A stretch of DNA of 64,000 nt from Cacajao melanocephalus (GCA_963573385.1 CAUYLG010021735.1:1-64000); one strand, 5' to 3'. Counted from the stretch's first letter, positions 50,465 through 62,860 are shown. Notes: generated by a model not told the origin, from the sequence alone. A program made the numbers and translations.

Positions 50465-50586
50465 CTTGCTGTCTCCCAGGCTGGAGTGTAGTGGCATAAT
50501 CATAGCACACTCCAGACCTCAGGTGATCCTCCTGCCTTGGCCTCCCAAAGCACTGGGATTGCAGATGTGAGCCACTGTGCCCAGCA
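50465..50586 (-). mobile_element. Alu fragment, internally deleted
   Basis: tcccaggctggagtgtagtg passes into ctcaggtgatcctcctgcct and ends gtgagccactgtgcccagc. About 120 bp remain of an Alu. Confidence 0.85.
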
Positions 50587-50589
50587 AGC

Positions 50590-51020
50590 CATGAAGTCCT
50601 TTTGAATACTCCTGACGACCACTCTAACCTCATTTCCTCCTTGTTCAGTGAGCATTGTTTCCATTGCTTGTCAATCAAACTTCATCCCTCCTCAGAGCCT
50701 CTGACCATCCCTCTGCCGGGAATATTCCTTTCCTAAGACTTTGAATGAATGGATCCCCTTCATCATCTAGGTGTCAGTTCAAGACCAGTCTCCCCAGAGA
50801 GTGCTTTCCTTTCTTGTTACAAGTTGCCCTCTAGCTAATTCCATCACCTCATTCCTATTTTCTTATTGCTTTTACTTACTTATTTTCTCCCCTACTATGA
50901 GTGCAAACTCCATGAGAACAGGGCCATTGTCTTCCCTGTTTATACCTGAGCTCTATACCTAAAACCATGTCTGGGACATAGTTTAACTCAGTAAATGAAA
51001 GACAAATGAATGATTGAGCC
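50590..51020 (+). mobile_element. L2 LINE 3' region
   Basis: cctctgccgggaatattcct, cccagagagtgctttccttt, actccatgagaacagggcca, ctgggacatagtttaactca, and tgaatgattga at the end. The best preserved L2 of the window. Confidence 0.75.
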
Positions 51021-51480
51021 TCTAAAACTCTCTTAAGATGCTCAGTCTCCTGCAGATTAGTAATACCTCTAGAATCCCAGGTCTCATGCTTTCTGAAGCT
51101 CTGAGGGTCAGTGGTCAGTTCCAAGCACTCTACAACTTTCTTTAACATTAAGGAAACAACTATATATGATCATATGCAGTGTGCAGCTGTCTGAGTGGAA
51201 AAAAAATTGTAGGTCATAAATATGGCAATAAGTAGAGATATAGAACCAATTTTTCTATTTGGTTAAAGTAGAAAAAGAGATGCTTAAAGAGCTAAGGACT
51301 TTTGAATGAGTTGAGGAATTGACTCTACACACTATCCGTAAGTATTTTTATCTCTTCTGTGGAAACTGAGGATTGAATAAACCTACCCTTAGGAATGGGT
51401 GCAACAGCTATAGATGTGTGTATATATAAATAAATGTGTATATAGACAACAGACAGAACATCTGTAGTCTATAGCTTGTA
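51021..51480. other. Unassigned sequence
   Basis: Nothing recognised except a small TATATA-rich patch near 51419-51445. Confidence 0.4.
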
Positions 51481-51491
51481 TAACTTCCATT

Positions 51492-51779
51492 TTTTTTTTA
51501 AGAGACAGAATCTTGCTCACCCAGGCCAGAGTGCAGTGGTGTGATTATAGCACACTGCAGCCCAAACTCCTGGGCTCAAGGGATCCTCCTGCCTCAGCCA
51601 CTCAAGTAGTTGGGACTACAGGTGCATGCCAGCACACCCAGCTATTTTTAATAAATTTTGTAGCAATGAGGTCTCACAACATTGTGCAGGCTATTTTTAA
51701 ACTCCTAGCCTCAAGCAATCTCCCTGCCTCTGTATCCCAAAATGCTGAGATTACAGGGGTGAGCCACCCGGCCTGGCCT
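51492..51779 (-). mobile_element. Alu, J-like, with TSD
   Basis: Reverse-complement Alu (ttttttttaagagacagaat to tgagccacccggcctggcct). Perfect 11-bp TSD taacttccatt (51481-51491 and 51781-51791). Confidence 0.94.
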
Positions 51780-51791
51780 CTAACTTCCATT

Positions 51792-52081
51792 CTTCTGGGG
51801 AAACTCTTAGTGTCTATGTGGCTGGCGTGGAGAATTTCATTCCCCTCAGCTCTATACTGGACACATACCTCAAGCCTGGCCAATCAGATTACTCCATTCC
51901 TCTAGTTAGCCATTGGTCAAGGGATCTGTAACTGCATCACTCTAAGGCAATGAGAATACCCCCTACAAATTCTCCTATTGCTATCAGGAAATAAACTCTC
52001 TCTGGAATCGTGAGAACAATATAAGCTTGAGAATTCTGATGACCTCCTCATCATGGCATGGGGAGAGTCTATTTGAGAATT
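51792..52081. other. Unassigned sequence
   Basis: A ccaatcagattactccattc patch suggests an old repeat that cannot be named. Confidence 0.35.
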
Positions 52082-52086
52082 AAGCT

Positions 52087-52441
52087 TGATACGGTTTGGC
52101 TTTGTGTCCCCACCCAAATCTCATCTTGAACTGTAATCCCCACATATCAAGGGAGGGATCTGGTGGGAGGTGATTGCATCACGGGCATGGTTTCCCCCAT
52201 GCTGTTCTCATGATAGTGAGTGGGTTCTCATGAGATCTGATGGCTTTATAAAAGGCTTCCCCCTTCACTCTTCCCTTCTTCTCTCTCCTGCTGCCCTGTG
52301 AAGAGGTCCCTTATGCCTTGATTGTAAGTTTCCTGAGGCCACCCCAGCTATGTGGAACTATGAGTCAATTAAACATCTTTTCTTTATAAATTACACAGTC
52401 TTAGGTATGTCTTTATAGCAGCATGAGATGGAACTAATACA
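52087..52441 (+). mobile_element. Solo MaLR LTR (MST/THE1 type), intact
   Basis: 355-bp sense LTR from tgatacggtttggctttgtg to gagatggaactaataca. Internal order: caaatctcatcttgaactgt, gtgggaggtgattgcatcac, aactatgagtcaattaaaca. A perfect 5-bp TSD aagct at 52082-52086 and 52442-52446 proves a solo LTR left after recombination. Confidence 0.96.
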
Positions 52442-52446
52442 AAGCT

Positions 52447-54254
52447 GAATCTAGATACAGAGAAGTGGAGTCTGGATGACATCATTTTAATTGCTGGACC
52501 CAGGAATATCTGAGTCAAATACTGGATTGCCTATTTAAGGGAACACATTATTTTCTATTTGTTCTTGAGCTAATATGAGTTAGATCCTGTCACTTACAAC
52601 TGAACAAGTGCTGAGGAAACATGTCCTACATGTCCTCATGAGACTTCTCCCTGATGAGCTCTGCTGTTCTATGTTATTTTTCTGTCAACACCTAGTTCAA
52701 AGGCAGTTGGAACCACCCACAACATTACACTGAAGCTACTGTGAATCTTGAGAGCCCACACACCATTGCAAAGACAGTATGGAAAATGTTATAACGATGC
52801 TCCCATTTCTATGGTGTTTTCTTCTAAAGAGGTTAAAAAAATCCTAATATATATTTCTCTTCTCTTCACATTGTTCCTGTAAAGGAAAAAGGAACACAGT
52901 TCCAAGATATGTGACCCTTGGAATTTATATCCCCTGAGTGTCAGATTTTTAAAATTATAAAAGAGGCGGAGGAGGGTGAGACAGGAATTTCAGATCTGAC
53001 ATTTAATAAGACTGTGACACATTATGTGAATTAATTAGCATCCCGGCTGCAAAAGCTTTCCAAAACAAAACATTGGTGTTGAACGCTGTTGTCCATAAGT
53101 AAGGTCTGAGAAAATACATTCTGGGTCACACCAGAATCTTTGCCATCCAGAAACAGCATGGGAAAATTACTTTTATGCTTCCCAAAGAGATCTTTTATCT
53201 AAAAGGAGTACAAGCTGTACTGAAACAACTTTAAGAGATCCACTTACTTTATTTTACTACCAACTTCTCTAGGGAAATAATATTGTCATTTCATCATAAA
53301 CCTTGGACATAAGCCAGTATAATGTGCTCAAGAGTTAAGCTGTGAATTACAGATGTTCTCATGTTTTCTCAAAGCAAATCTGACTTTGAGATAGTTTATG
53401 TGATCCAAACTTGCCAAAAAATACATCTAAATCATTCCTTTTTAAAGGGCTATAAGTCAACTGATAATGTGCATTCCACCCCATTTTTCAAAGCCCTTCA
53501 GGCCAGTGTAACTCAAATGGGAGCAAATAAACATGCACTGGACTGATAGGGAATTGGTGTCAACATATGCATGTATGATACTAATTAGCCTTTTAGAACA
53601 CTTACTGTGTGCAGAGTTGAGAAGCTGACCTTATGGGGAAATATAAAACATAGTTCTTGCTTCAAATCGTGAAGTACTCATTGGAAGTCCATGGGAAACA
53701 TAAAGAAAACATTTCAAGGAAACGTTTAACATCCTACTAATTAATATAACAAATACAACAAAAATTACAGAGAGAGAAAGTATGCAGGCGTGCTAGACGG
53801 AATCAATGAGAAAAAGTTTACTGGAAAGGTTGAGCTTTCCTAGAAGATAGGGAATATGTCTATCTTTGGGAGTATTTGATGAGTTGCATGTTTGTTATGG
53901 GTGATGGAGGGCGAGAGTTTATAAACGGGGTCAGAAAACAGTATCATGTGGTATGATTGAAGAATATGTCTTTATATACCATCTAAGATGTCTAAGAAGT
54001 GGAATAGAACACATTTATCTCTTTTAAGGAGTAGTATCCAGCAACCACAGCAGTACTAACTGTTTATTTTTTTGGTCAAAGAATTCCCAAATATTGCATG
54101 GAAACTATTTATATTTTTTAAAACCTGAGGTTAAAATTGAACAGAACATTCTGTATTTTCACTTGCTAAACCTGAAAACCCAATGGAGAAGAATTTTAGT
54201 CTAAACTTACTTTAAAAAAAGAGATGAGCACATGTTAAAGATAGTCCCGTCAAT
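52447..54254. other. Unassigned, repeat-poor
   Basis: No repeat recognised. 52975-53110 (gtgaattaattagcatcccg, gcaaaagctttccaaaac) is AT-rich with a TTAATTAG core and retained CpGs. Confidence 0.4.
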
Positions 54255-54505
54255 ATTATATATCATGTGTTAAGTGCCAGGCTCTGTTCCGGGAACTTTA
54301 TATATTTTGATTCATGTAATCCTTACAAAATCTTATGAGGTAGGTACTATTACATTATCTACTTTTTCCCAGAGGAAGAAACCAAAGCACAGAGAAGTTA
54401 GGTAACTTGCCCAGGGCAAACTACCAAAGGGCAGAGCCAGAGATTTGAACCCAGGCAGTCTGGCTGCAGAATCTGTGCTCCTTATTACTATATAATTATG
54501 CTAGG
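54255..54505 (-). mobile_element. MIR SINE, near full length
   Basis: gtgttaagtgccaggctctg, atgaggtaggtactattaca, aggtaacttgcccagggcaa, gatttgaacccaggcagtct, ctgtgctccttattactata. The clearest MIR here. Confidence 0.92.
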
Positions 54506-55684
54506 TGAGGTCTGTGGCCTCATAGATTGAGGAAATGCTTCACCACAGCATTTTTTTTTTTTTTTTGATTCAACCCTTAAAACCAAAATCACAGTCCCTG
54601 GGAAAAAGCACTCTTAATCCCAAAGAGAGCCCCAGATAAATCTCCCTGAGGCTTGACACCATCTGGTAGGCAACTGCAGTTGACAGGCTCCTTCTCTTCC
54701 TGTGCCTTCCACCACCTCCATCAAACCCCCTCTTGGTCTGTCACCATCGTCCCTTCAGAATTGGCCGGAATTAATCATCATATAGTCATAGTGCTTGGTG
54801 AAAAATCAGCATTGCAATACCCCAGACCAACATGTGTTCAAAGACTCACCATGGCCAGGTGCTTTCCTGGCAATGGGTAAGTGGTGGGGCCTCCAGAGAG
54901 CTGAGCAAGGGAATATGCCACACACATGCCTCATTTACTGCCAGGGACTCAGACCTTCATTCGGCTAAAATCCCATGTCTTTTACACTATTTTATATCTG
55001 TGAAAGGTTGTCCCCAAAACAGGCAGGAAGCTCTTGATCAATTTTCAGATAGGAGCAAACACCATACAAATCCAACAGATACATTCCTAGAATTCCAGAG
55101 AGAAGAATTATATTTACCACTTATGGATGTTTTTCATTGAACTGATGCTCTAATTGTATAATGTAAATGAAAGCATATCATAAATATGCATCTTAAATGT
55201 ATTTAAAAATCATTAGGTCCCTGTATTGACTTATTTTGACTTTCTGTACTACACTATCAATTTGTGGAGTGTTTGAGCATTTTACTTCTAGAATGGCATT
55301 TACTTCAATAAAGTGATATAAAACCCCTTATCCATTCCTACTTACAGCTGAGGAATAAGCCTATTTGCAATGACTGTTTCATAAGAATTGTATTCAATAC
55401 TTCTCTATGTAATCAGACATTACATGAAATTAGAAACAATAGGGGAGCAAAATCAATCAGCCATGGCAGAGGGATTGAGATAATAATAACTCATTTGACT
55501 GGGTTGCTTTGGAAAATTAATAACAACAGAGGTAATTACTAACCTGGGAGAGCCAGACTCTTGATCGTTCTTCTATACTTTTAAACATGAACTATGCAGA
55601 AATGCATCATTTCAAGCCACATGCTGGTTTGCTGCAGCCAACAAGCAACTGGCTCAGGCAGTGCAAACATCACCTCCTTTAGAT
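54506..55684. other. Unassigned sequence
   Basis: A T16 run lies at 54551-54566. The 102-codon plus frame 54832-55140 has no domain. Nothing else recognised. Confidence 0.4.
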
Positions 55685-55902
55685 GGTGGTTCTCAAATAG
55701 AGATGACTTTGTTCCTCGGGGAGACATTTGGTAATAGCAGGAGACATTTTCACTTGTCTGAATTTGTGGAGTGGCTGCTACTGGCCTCTGGAGGGTAGAC
55801 ACTAGGAATGCAGCTATGCATTCTGTGAGACATAAGAGAATCCTCAACAACACAGAATTATCCAGCTCCAAATGTCAATAGTGCCAAGGTTGAGAACCCT
55901 GG
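55685..55902 (+). mobile_element. MER20 (hAT-Charlie)
   Basis: tggttctcaaatagagatga, ggagacatttggtaatagc, tggctgctactggcctctgg, acagaattatccagctccaa, tgccaaggttgagaaccctg. Flanks ctttagat (55677-55684) and ccctagat (55903-55910) form an imperfect 8-bp TSD. Confidence 0.9.
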
Positions 55903-55910
55903 CCCTAGAT

Positions 55911-57030
55911 GGTGCCTCAGAGTCATAAACTGCACTGATACGAAGCTCAAAAGGCAGGTCACGAGAACACCCAGAAAAGGAGCAGCAATGACAGGTCTGA
56001 GATGAATGGCTCATCTCCCACTTTCTTTTGTTGAGGTCTCTATTCTGCTCAAAGGCCTTGGAAAACCCCTTCATTTTTCTTCTAGCTCTATTTGCTCTCC
56101 ACTGCAGGGTCATATATATCACAGCCACCTGTCTGCTGTCTGTGAGACACCTCTACAGAAACAGACAGCTTAATGCATCAGAGAAAAGGCCAAGCTGGCC
56201 ACAGCTGGCCAAAGGGATGCTCAACTGGAAAATTCTATCTGGCTCTTTTCTCCCCATCCCCAGCCCATGGTTGTTTGGAAATGCCTTGACCTTTACAACT
56301 TAAAATATTTACACAGCCAGCTTCTAGGTGACAAAAGGTGTAGGGGAATAAGCAAGCATGAGATTATTGAACAGATGTGCTTAAAACATCTGCTTTCCAT
56401 GTCCAAGTATTGCTTGTTTATGCCTTAAGTCATTCTACATACAATTTACCTTATGTTGTGCAAGGTAGACAGTGACTAGTTTGCAGTACAATCAAAATAA
56501 TAGAGGAAATTTCTTACCAAACCCACCTCAGGTCCACAAGACCTTGAAGCAGTGTGGCTTTTCTCTGCTACCTCAGTTCTATCTCTGTTAAGCACATGGC
56601 CACATTTCACAGTGCTAGAAAACTTCATTGTTATCATAATAGAAAAAAGTCTAATTGGGGTGAAAGAAAACTATTCAATTCAGCTGCTTTAGGAATAATC
56701 GCAAAGTAAATAGAGTTTAATTTGTAATGTGGGTAACTTCTCTCCTTTACTCTCAATCACACCTGCTTTTTAGCTATTTATTATAATGTTCTATAGCACC
56801 TGGATGCCCAGAGTATATCCCACTGTGTAATTGGGATGGCTCCTCCTCAAAATGTCTGAGATCTTTCCCATTCCTTTCTCACTTTTGACAATTTGGATCC
56901 ACTCTTTGCAAAGGTGATATTAGCACTAGGTTGTCTCAACATCTATTATTTTGGGGGCTTTTTGGTGAAGCAGAGGATGTGGCGTGTCTTTAATTATAGG
57001 GATCTCTGGCCCTGCAGCCAATTTGTCGGG
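55911..57030. other. Unassigned sequence
   Basis: No repeat recognised; frames of up to 94 codons near 55844-56303 lack domains. Confidence 0.4.
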
Positions 57031-57435
57031 TGTCTTCTTCCATTCTGCATTACTGTAAAGGAATACCCGAGACTGGGTAATTTATTAAGAAAATAAACTT
57101 ACTTGGTTAATGGTTCTGCAGGCTGTACAGAAGCATCTGCTTCTGGTGAGGGACTCAGGAAACTTCCAATCATGTGGCAGACAAAGGGGAGCAGGTGTGT
57201 CCCATGGCAAGAGAACAAGAAAGTGAAAAGGGGGAAAGTTCCAGGTTCTTTTTAACAGCCAGATCTTGTGGGAACTCATAGAGAGAGAATTCACTCAGTA
57301 CTGTGAAGATGATACCAAGCCATTCATGCAGGATCTGCCCCCATGACTCAAACATCTCCCATTGGGCCCCATCTTTAACACTGGGCATCAAATTCAACAT
57401 GATATTTGGAGGGGTCAAATATCCAAACTATCTCA
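57031..57435 (-). mobile_element. MaLR LTR (MST/MLT1-like)
   Basis: Reverse-complement LTR: tacccgagactgggtaattt, ggttctgcaggctgtacaga, cccccatgactcaaacatct, caaattcaacatgatatttg, ending tccaaactatctca. No TSD found. Confidence 0.85.
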
Positions 57436-57719
57436 TCAAAGGACTTTAGCATGTCTCAAATAATGGCATTTGAATGGCTTGCAACTATTGCTATTCCTTC
57501 ACCCCATGTGATATAGGTATTTTATTGTATTGTCCAGAAGAGGCACCTATTTCATACATTTTTTCCAGACTAAGTAATCTCAGCCTGAATTCCCCATTAT
57601 ACGTCCTTCCCAGCTACACAACCACTCTACACAGTATTAGAAGATAGGATTTTCAGAGATGCTCAGTTGTATCCTCTCATTTTATAGAAGAAACTGAAGT
57701 CCAATGCCTCACACAAGAT

Positions 57720-58100
57720 CACTTTGGTAGATTGTTACTCTTCAAGATATTGCTGCCTCTCTTTATGGAATAATTTTCTTTACTCCTTTGCCATTGGATT
57801 TGGCCATGTTATTTGCTTTGACCGATGAAATACAAGCAGAAATGATATATGTCACTTTCAGGCAGGGACTTTAAAAGCCATCACATGGTACTGCCATGTT
57901 CTATATCTCTTTCTAGGTAACAAGCAATGTCTGAGATAGATTATCGATGAAAGAATGCAGAGCCACAGTTGGCTCTCAGCAATGTAAATGAGAAATAAAC
58001 CTTTGTTGTTGTAAGCTACTTGTGTTGTTATTGTTGACTTGAGGTCATTTGTTACTGCAGCATCATATAGCCTACACTGACTGGTACTGTTATCCAATAA
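57720..58100 (+). mobile_element. Ancient LTR-like repeat
   Basis: tttggccatgttatttgctt, atatgtcactttcaggcagg, then aataaacctttgttgttgta and cagcatcatatagcctacac with actgactggtac. The AATAAA near the 3' end fits an LTR. Family uncertain (MaLR/ERVL type). Confidence 0.5.
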
Positions 58101-59659
58101 ATAAATAACAGAATTGCTTTAAGCCTCGGTCCTGATTCCCAGACCAGATTTTTTCCAACATGCCACACTGAACAGACATATTTCAGCTATAATGAGGGAC
58201 AGAGAGAACAACAGCCAACACTTAAGCAGAGCAGCTTTTGTTTTTAATATTTTTAGTCAGCTTGTATTAAAAAACTAATTTAAAAAGCATTTCGGGTATT
58301 GTTCAAAAGACCATCAGATGGCTAAATAATAAAAAAGAGAACTTTACTGGTGACATAAGCTTGCAGGCCAGGAAGAGAACCTCCAGCTTAGACTGAAGGT
58401 GTTCTATCTTCAAAGAGAGGAAGGACAGGTTGAGTTTTATGACTCACAGGGCCTGTATCATACATATTCAGCAGGTTTGGGAAAAGCTATACATATTTAT
58501 GAGGGGGAACTGAGTGTATTCAGACTGGGTAAACATGCATGTAATATACATCCTATGTTCACTCTGAGATGGGGTTTTATCATTAAAATGAAGTGGAATT
58601 TGGCTCCTTATGTCAAAAGGTGAACTACAGGACACAAGAACAGTTTGTGCGCAACCTCTATAAGCTGCTGAAACTGGCCTAAGGTCTGCAATAGCTTATC
58701 AGAAAAGAACGTTTGTAAGACTGGTCCTTGGTCCCCTGTCCAATCAGGGTTGTAGTGGTCTGGGTTGTAAGTCAGCCTGACGGCTCCTATTGTTAGGGAG
58801 TTTAGCAAGGGTTTTTTTTTTTTTTTTATTTATAGTAGAAATTTAAATTTTGCCACAGCAGCCAGTTAACCCTATGGTTAACTTTGTGTCCTTAATCTTA
58901 GGGCCCATCTTAGTTGATAAGAGGGCATCTATTTTCGCTGTTGGCTCACAGGGGAATATTCACACTATAGATCAGTTGCATTGTGCAAATAATTAAGGGC
59001 ACGATTCCCCAGCAAAGCCTAACCCAACAGTTAGAGTTTCCATAAACATGTACTTCATACTCTGCAGAAGATAAATCTCCTCTTACATAGTACCAAACCT
59101 AATGTGTCGTTAAGAATCAAAAACTACACAAAAACACCTGAAATTTAGAAGGCATCAAACAAACAACAACAGCAATATAAGACAAAACAAGAGAAAGAAA
59201 AAAAGAAAAAAAATTCAGACATTTCACATAATTGTAAACACCAATTAGGCATATAAATTTCCTTCATTATTTTCTAGTTAACGAGTTTTCAAATAAGCTA
59301 AGAACATTCTGGTGATGTCTTTACTTAACATCGTAATTTCACAAACTGTCAAGAATGAAGAATTCCACTGGGGTAAATGAAGATATGCTTGAATTTTCTT
59401 AATTGCCACCTTGCTAAGGCTGCAAGCTCATTGTTTAGTGGTGTGACAAATGGTTCTAAGCCCTGTCAGGCAGTCGCAGGGGAGACTGGGCTGCTACACA
59501 ACGTGCCCATCTCATTACTGCATTGCTGACAGCCCAGGCTGAGAAAAAAAACAAAACTTGTTTCAGGAGTGGAGTTACAAGGGCCAGTACAGTAGTGATG
59601 GGCAAAATAGAGGAGCTCTCCTTATTGCTAGAACATTAGCTCTCCTGGGATCTGGCCTT
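58101..59659. other. Unassigned; possible ERV remnant at left
   Basis: 58215-59060 (cattgtgcaaataattaagg, aaagcctaacccaacagtta, and a T16 run near 58811-58827) has the feel of an endogenous-retrovirus fragment but could not be assigned. 59210-59540 is repeat-free and AT-rich. Confidence 0.3.
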
Positions 59660-59805
59660 GCTTCCTGGGAGAAGTGTTGGCTTGAGGGCAAAGCCCCAAT
59701 GCTCTGCACTGGCTCTCTGCATAATCCTTAACACAGTGGCTAGCACATGGCACATTCTCAGGGAATATTTGCTGAATAGATGAATGACTGAATGAACATT
59801 TCTCC
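59660..59805 (+). mobile_element. L2 LINE 3' end
   Basis: cacagtggctagcacatggc, caggg then aatatttgctgaatagatga and atgactgaatgaa, the L2 terminus. Confidence 0.7.
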
Positions 59806-60279
59806 CACCCAACATTATTTCCTTCTTTTCTACCACCACTTGCCAGAAGATAGACTGAAGAAACAATGCATCTGATGATACCGTAGTATTCCAGTTTGAC
59901 ACTTTGAGCCGAGGTCCCTCTACCTCCAGCTCACATTAATTGCCTCCCCTTCCATACCTTCATTCACTCTCTTGTACCCAATTCCCTGACCCATCAGTTC
60001 TGAATGCTTTTGAGGCATGAGCCCACAGCTGAGTCAACTTTCAATCCTTCCCAGTGCTAAACAAAGCATATTGTTCTTAGCAGGTGTTCTGTATATTTTA
60101 ATTTAAAAATAATATTTTACATTTTTAATGTGTTGTGTCCCAGAAATATTTGCTATTTAGAAATGGAATAAGAATAGAAAATGATGAACAATAAGAATGA
60201 ACTGCTGAAGGAGGGATTTCATATGCAAAGGTAAGGGAAATAGTCCTTGGAATCTTATTGCATAAATAGGGGGTTTCAA
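59806..60279. other. Unassigned sequence
   Basis: Nothing recognised. Confidence 0.4.
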
Positions 60280-60562
60280 GTCCTGGTTCACAGACTGGCT
60301 TTGGTGTACAGTATGCATTCTCACTTGGGGTCATATTATGCCCTAAGAGGGTGTCAACTAGTTCTTGGGGAGGGATAAAAAATTATCAGATATCACAGTG
60401 GTGTGACCTTCTCCTCAAAGGGCCATGGTACATGACAGATGTACAGTACGTCTATAGAATTAACATTGCATGGGGTGGGGGTGATTTTAAAAAAAATCTT
60501 GTAAGACCCTTTGGGGAAAAGGGGACAATAGCGGAGAAAAAAGGCTGAGAAGCACTGGTTTA
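60280..60562. mobile_element. Possible hAT-type MER fossil
   Basis: Left tcaagtcctggttcacagac and right ggctgagaagcactggttta look like diverged ends of a ggttctcaa-class hAT element. No name assigned. Confidence 0.35.
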
Positions 60563-60601
60563 TAAGGATATTTTTCCAAGCCCAAAGAAAAATATGTTGT
60601 G

Positions 60602-60604
<3 letters not shown>

Positions 60605-60641
<37 letters not shown>
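60605..60641 (+). repeat. (CA)n microsatellite
   Basis: About 18 uninterrupted CA units between tgtgtta and ccctctgc. Confidence 0.97.
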
Positions 60642-60644
<3 letters not shown>

Positions 60645-61111
60645 CTGCATAGAGTAGACAGATAAGATAGACAATCCACGTGATTTTGCTAACAGGGCTT
60701 CTTGGGAGAATTCAGTATTTTACTTTGATTGTGAGATTTTCCTTTCTTAGAAAAGTAAACATTAGACAACTCTGCTAATATCCAGGTTAAAAAAATGCTT
60801 CTGGTTATTAAAATTCCAGCCTGAGAATCACTAATTTGAAACACAGGCAACTCAATCTATGTGTAAAATTAGTCTTGTCAAATATTAAACAATGTGACTA
60901 GTTTTAGAGCATAGGAGATGAATATTTCAGTCCCAGAAAGAACTTCAGAAAGAGATCACTTTTCTATAAGTCCCAGTGCAGGAGTTAATTACACTCTTCA
61001 GTTCATGGTAAATAGTCTCCAACTGTCTGAGCTGTTTGCTTGATTCATCGATGTATTGTCTATCTACACTCTGCTCCCATGCCTCTCCTCCAACATTTCA
61101 GTGTGTTAAAT
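60642..61111. other. Unassigned sequence
   Basis: Nothing recognised. Confidence 0.4.
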
Positions 61112-61123
61112 GTGCATTCTGTT

Positions 61124-61414
61124 GGCCGAGCACTGTGGCTTACGCCTGTAATCCCAGCACTTTGGTAGGCTGAGGCACGATGGATTGCTTGACCCCAGAA
61201 GTTAGAGACCAGCTTTGGCAACATGGTGAAACCCATCTCTGAAAAAAATTTAAAAATCAGCCAGGTATGGTGGTGCCCGCCTGTTATCTCAGCTACTCAG
61301 GATGCTGAGGTGGGAGGATCATTTGAGTTCAGGAGGCAGAGGCTGCAATGAGTCGAGATTGCAGCATTGCACTCCAGCCTGGGTGACAGAATGAGACCCT
61401 CCCTAAAAAAAAAA
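61124..61414 (+). mobile_element. Alu, full length, with TSD
   Basis: ggccgagcactgtggcttac to gagaccctccctaaaaaaaa. TSD gtgcattctgtt (61112-61123) matches gtgcattttgct (61415-61426) at 10 of 12. Confidence 0.94.
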
Positions 61415-61426
61415 GTGCATTTTGCT

Positions 61427-61894
61427 GATTTTATATATTATTTTGAATACATAAAATTTTTGATTATTGCATTGTTGTTCTGTGTGTGTGTATTTTAATT
61501 TATATGCATGGCAGTGTTATCTACCCTATTATTTCTTACCCTGTTTTTGTTCTGTTTTTAAGATCTATGTTGCCCTGATGCTTCTTCCGCTGCATCATCC
61601 TCCTGGGTGTGCGTCTGCCATGACACATTCAGCCCTATTGCAGAAATAATTTCCACATTGTCTCCAGCTCCTCAGTTACCGAGATATCTTGGCAATGAAC
61701 CTTCACATACATGTCTTCTTATGGATCTGGGTGAGAGTCTCTGGGACTTCCTTGCTTAATCCTGAAGGTGCAGGAGCCATTTTGAAAAATGTTTTCACGT
61801 CAGTTGCCATAATCATATGACTTTTCTGCTGTTTAACTATATGTTATATTTCTGAAATATATTCCACTTGATTTTGATATATACATTTTATTTA
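61427..61894. other. Unassigned sequence
   Basis: Nothing recognised. Confidence 0.4.
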
Positions 61895-62025
61895 TAGTGA
61901 CAGAGTTTCCCTCTGTGTCCCAGGTTGAAGTACAGTGGTGCAATCATAGCTCACTGCAGCCTAAAGCTCCTGAGCTCAAGCTATCTTCCTGCTTTGACCT
62001 CCAAAGTAGCTGAGAGTACAGGTCC
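61895..62025 (-). mobile_element. Alu fragment
   Basis: gtgacagagtttccctctgt, gcaatcatagctcactgcag, aagtagctgagagtacaggt: right-arm portion of a J-like Alu, truncated. A decayed tandem word (ctac then atatttttatatattcttgaat) follows twice at 62026-62096. Confidence 0.8.
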
Positions 62026-62089
62026 CACTACATATTTTTATATATTCTTGAATCATGCAAAGGCCTACTATATATTTTTACACACTCTT

Positions 62090-62860
62090 GAATTCAGTTA
62101 GTCAATGTATTTTAATACCTATGTTCATAAATGAAATGTGCCTATTATTTCTATATATTTTTTCTTGCTTTTGTTGTTATCTATATTTGGAGTTCAGAAC
62201 ACACTAGCTCCATAGAATAAGCTAGGTAGATTTTGTTCTGTTGTATTTTCCCTTAAACAACTTGTATAAGTTAGGAATCAACTGCTTCTTGAAAATTTGA
62301 ACAAATTATCTTTAAGGACATCTAGACCTGGGACTGTAACAGAGGATAGTCTTTGTCCACAATTTAAAAATAACTATTATACTATTCAAGACATTTTCTT
62401 GTGCCAATTTTCCAGGAATTTATACCATTGCCCTGTAGTTGCCAATAAACCTTAGTAGTTTTATAATTGTCCATTATATCTATAGTTATTTCATTTTGTA
62501 TTGCATATATTTTAATAGCTTTATTGAGATATAATTTGCATAACATAAAATTTACTTGTTTTAACTGTACATTCAATAATTTTTAGTAAATTTACAGAGC
62601 TGTGCAACCATTAATTCCAATCCACTGTCAGAAAATCCCAAGTTGGGGGTGGGGATGGGGGCAGGTGGTCACTTCTATTCTTACCCCTATCCCCACTCCT
62701 AGCCCCAGGCAGCCATTCATCAACTTTTTGTTTCCACAGATTGGTCATTTTTAGATTTCATTCTGTATTTTATTTATTTGCATTAATATTTTCAAAGAGT
62801 TGGCTTTAAACTTTTTTAACCTTATCTTTTTTATTTCATCAATTTTGAGAGTTCTTCTCA
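62090..62860 (-). mobile_element. L1M-type LINE-1 ORF2 fragment, split
   Basis: Reverse-complement ORF2 pieces at 62097-62510 (ttttaatacctatgttcata, ctccatagaataagctaggt) and 62770-62860 (atattttcaaagagttggct, ttatttcatcaattttgaga), separated by a second LINE-1 3' end. Confidence 0.7.
62515..62765 (-). mobile_element. LINE-1 3' end nested in L1M
   Basis: agctttattgagatataatt, gagctgtgcaaccattaatt, tagccccaggcagccattca, ttggtcatttttagatttca: LINE-1 3' region in reverse orientation. Includes a G-rich tract at 62645-62669. Confidence 0.75.

Noticed and set aside
51513..51905. 130-codon frame
   Set aside because: Runs through an antisense Alu, a well-known source of spurious frames.
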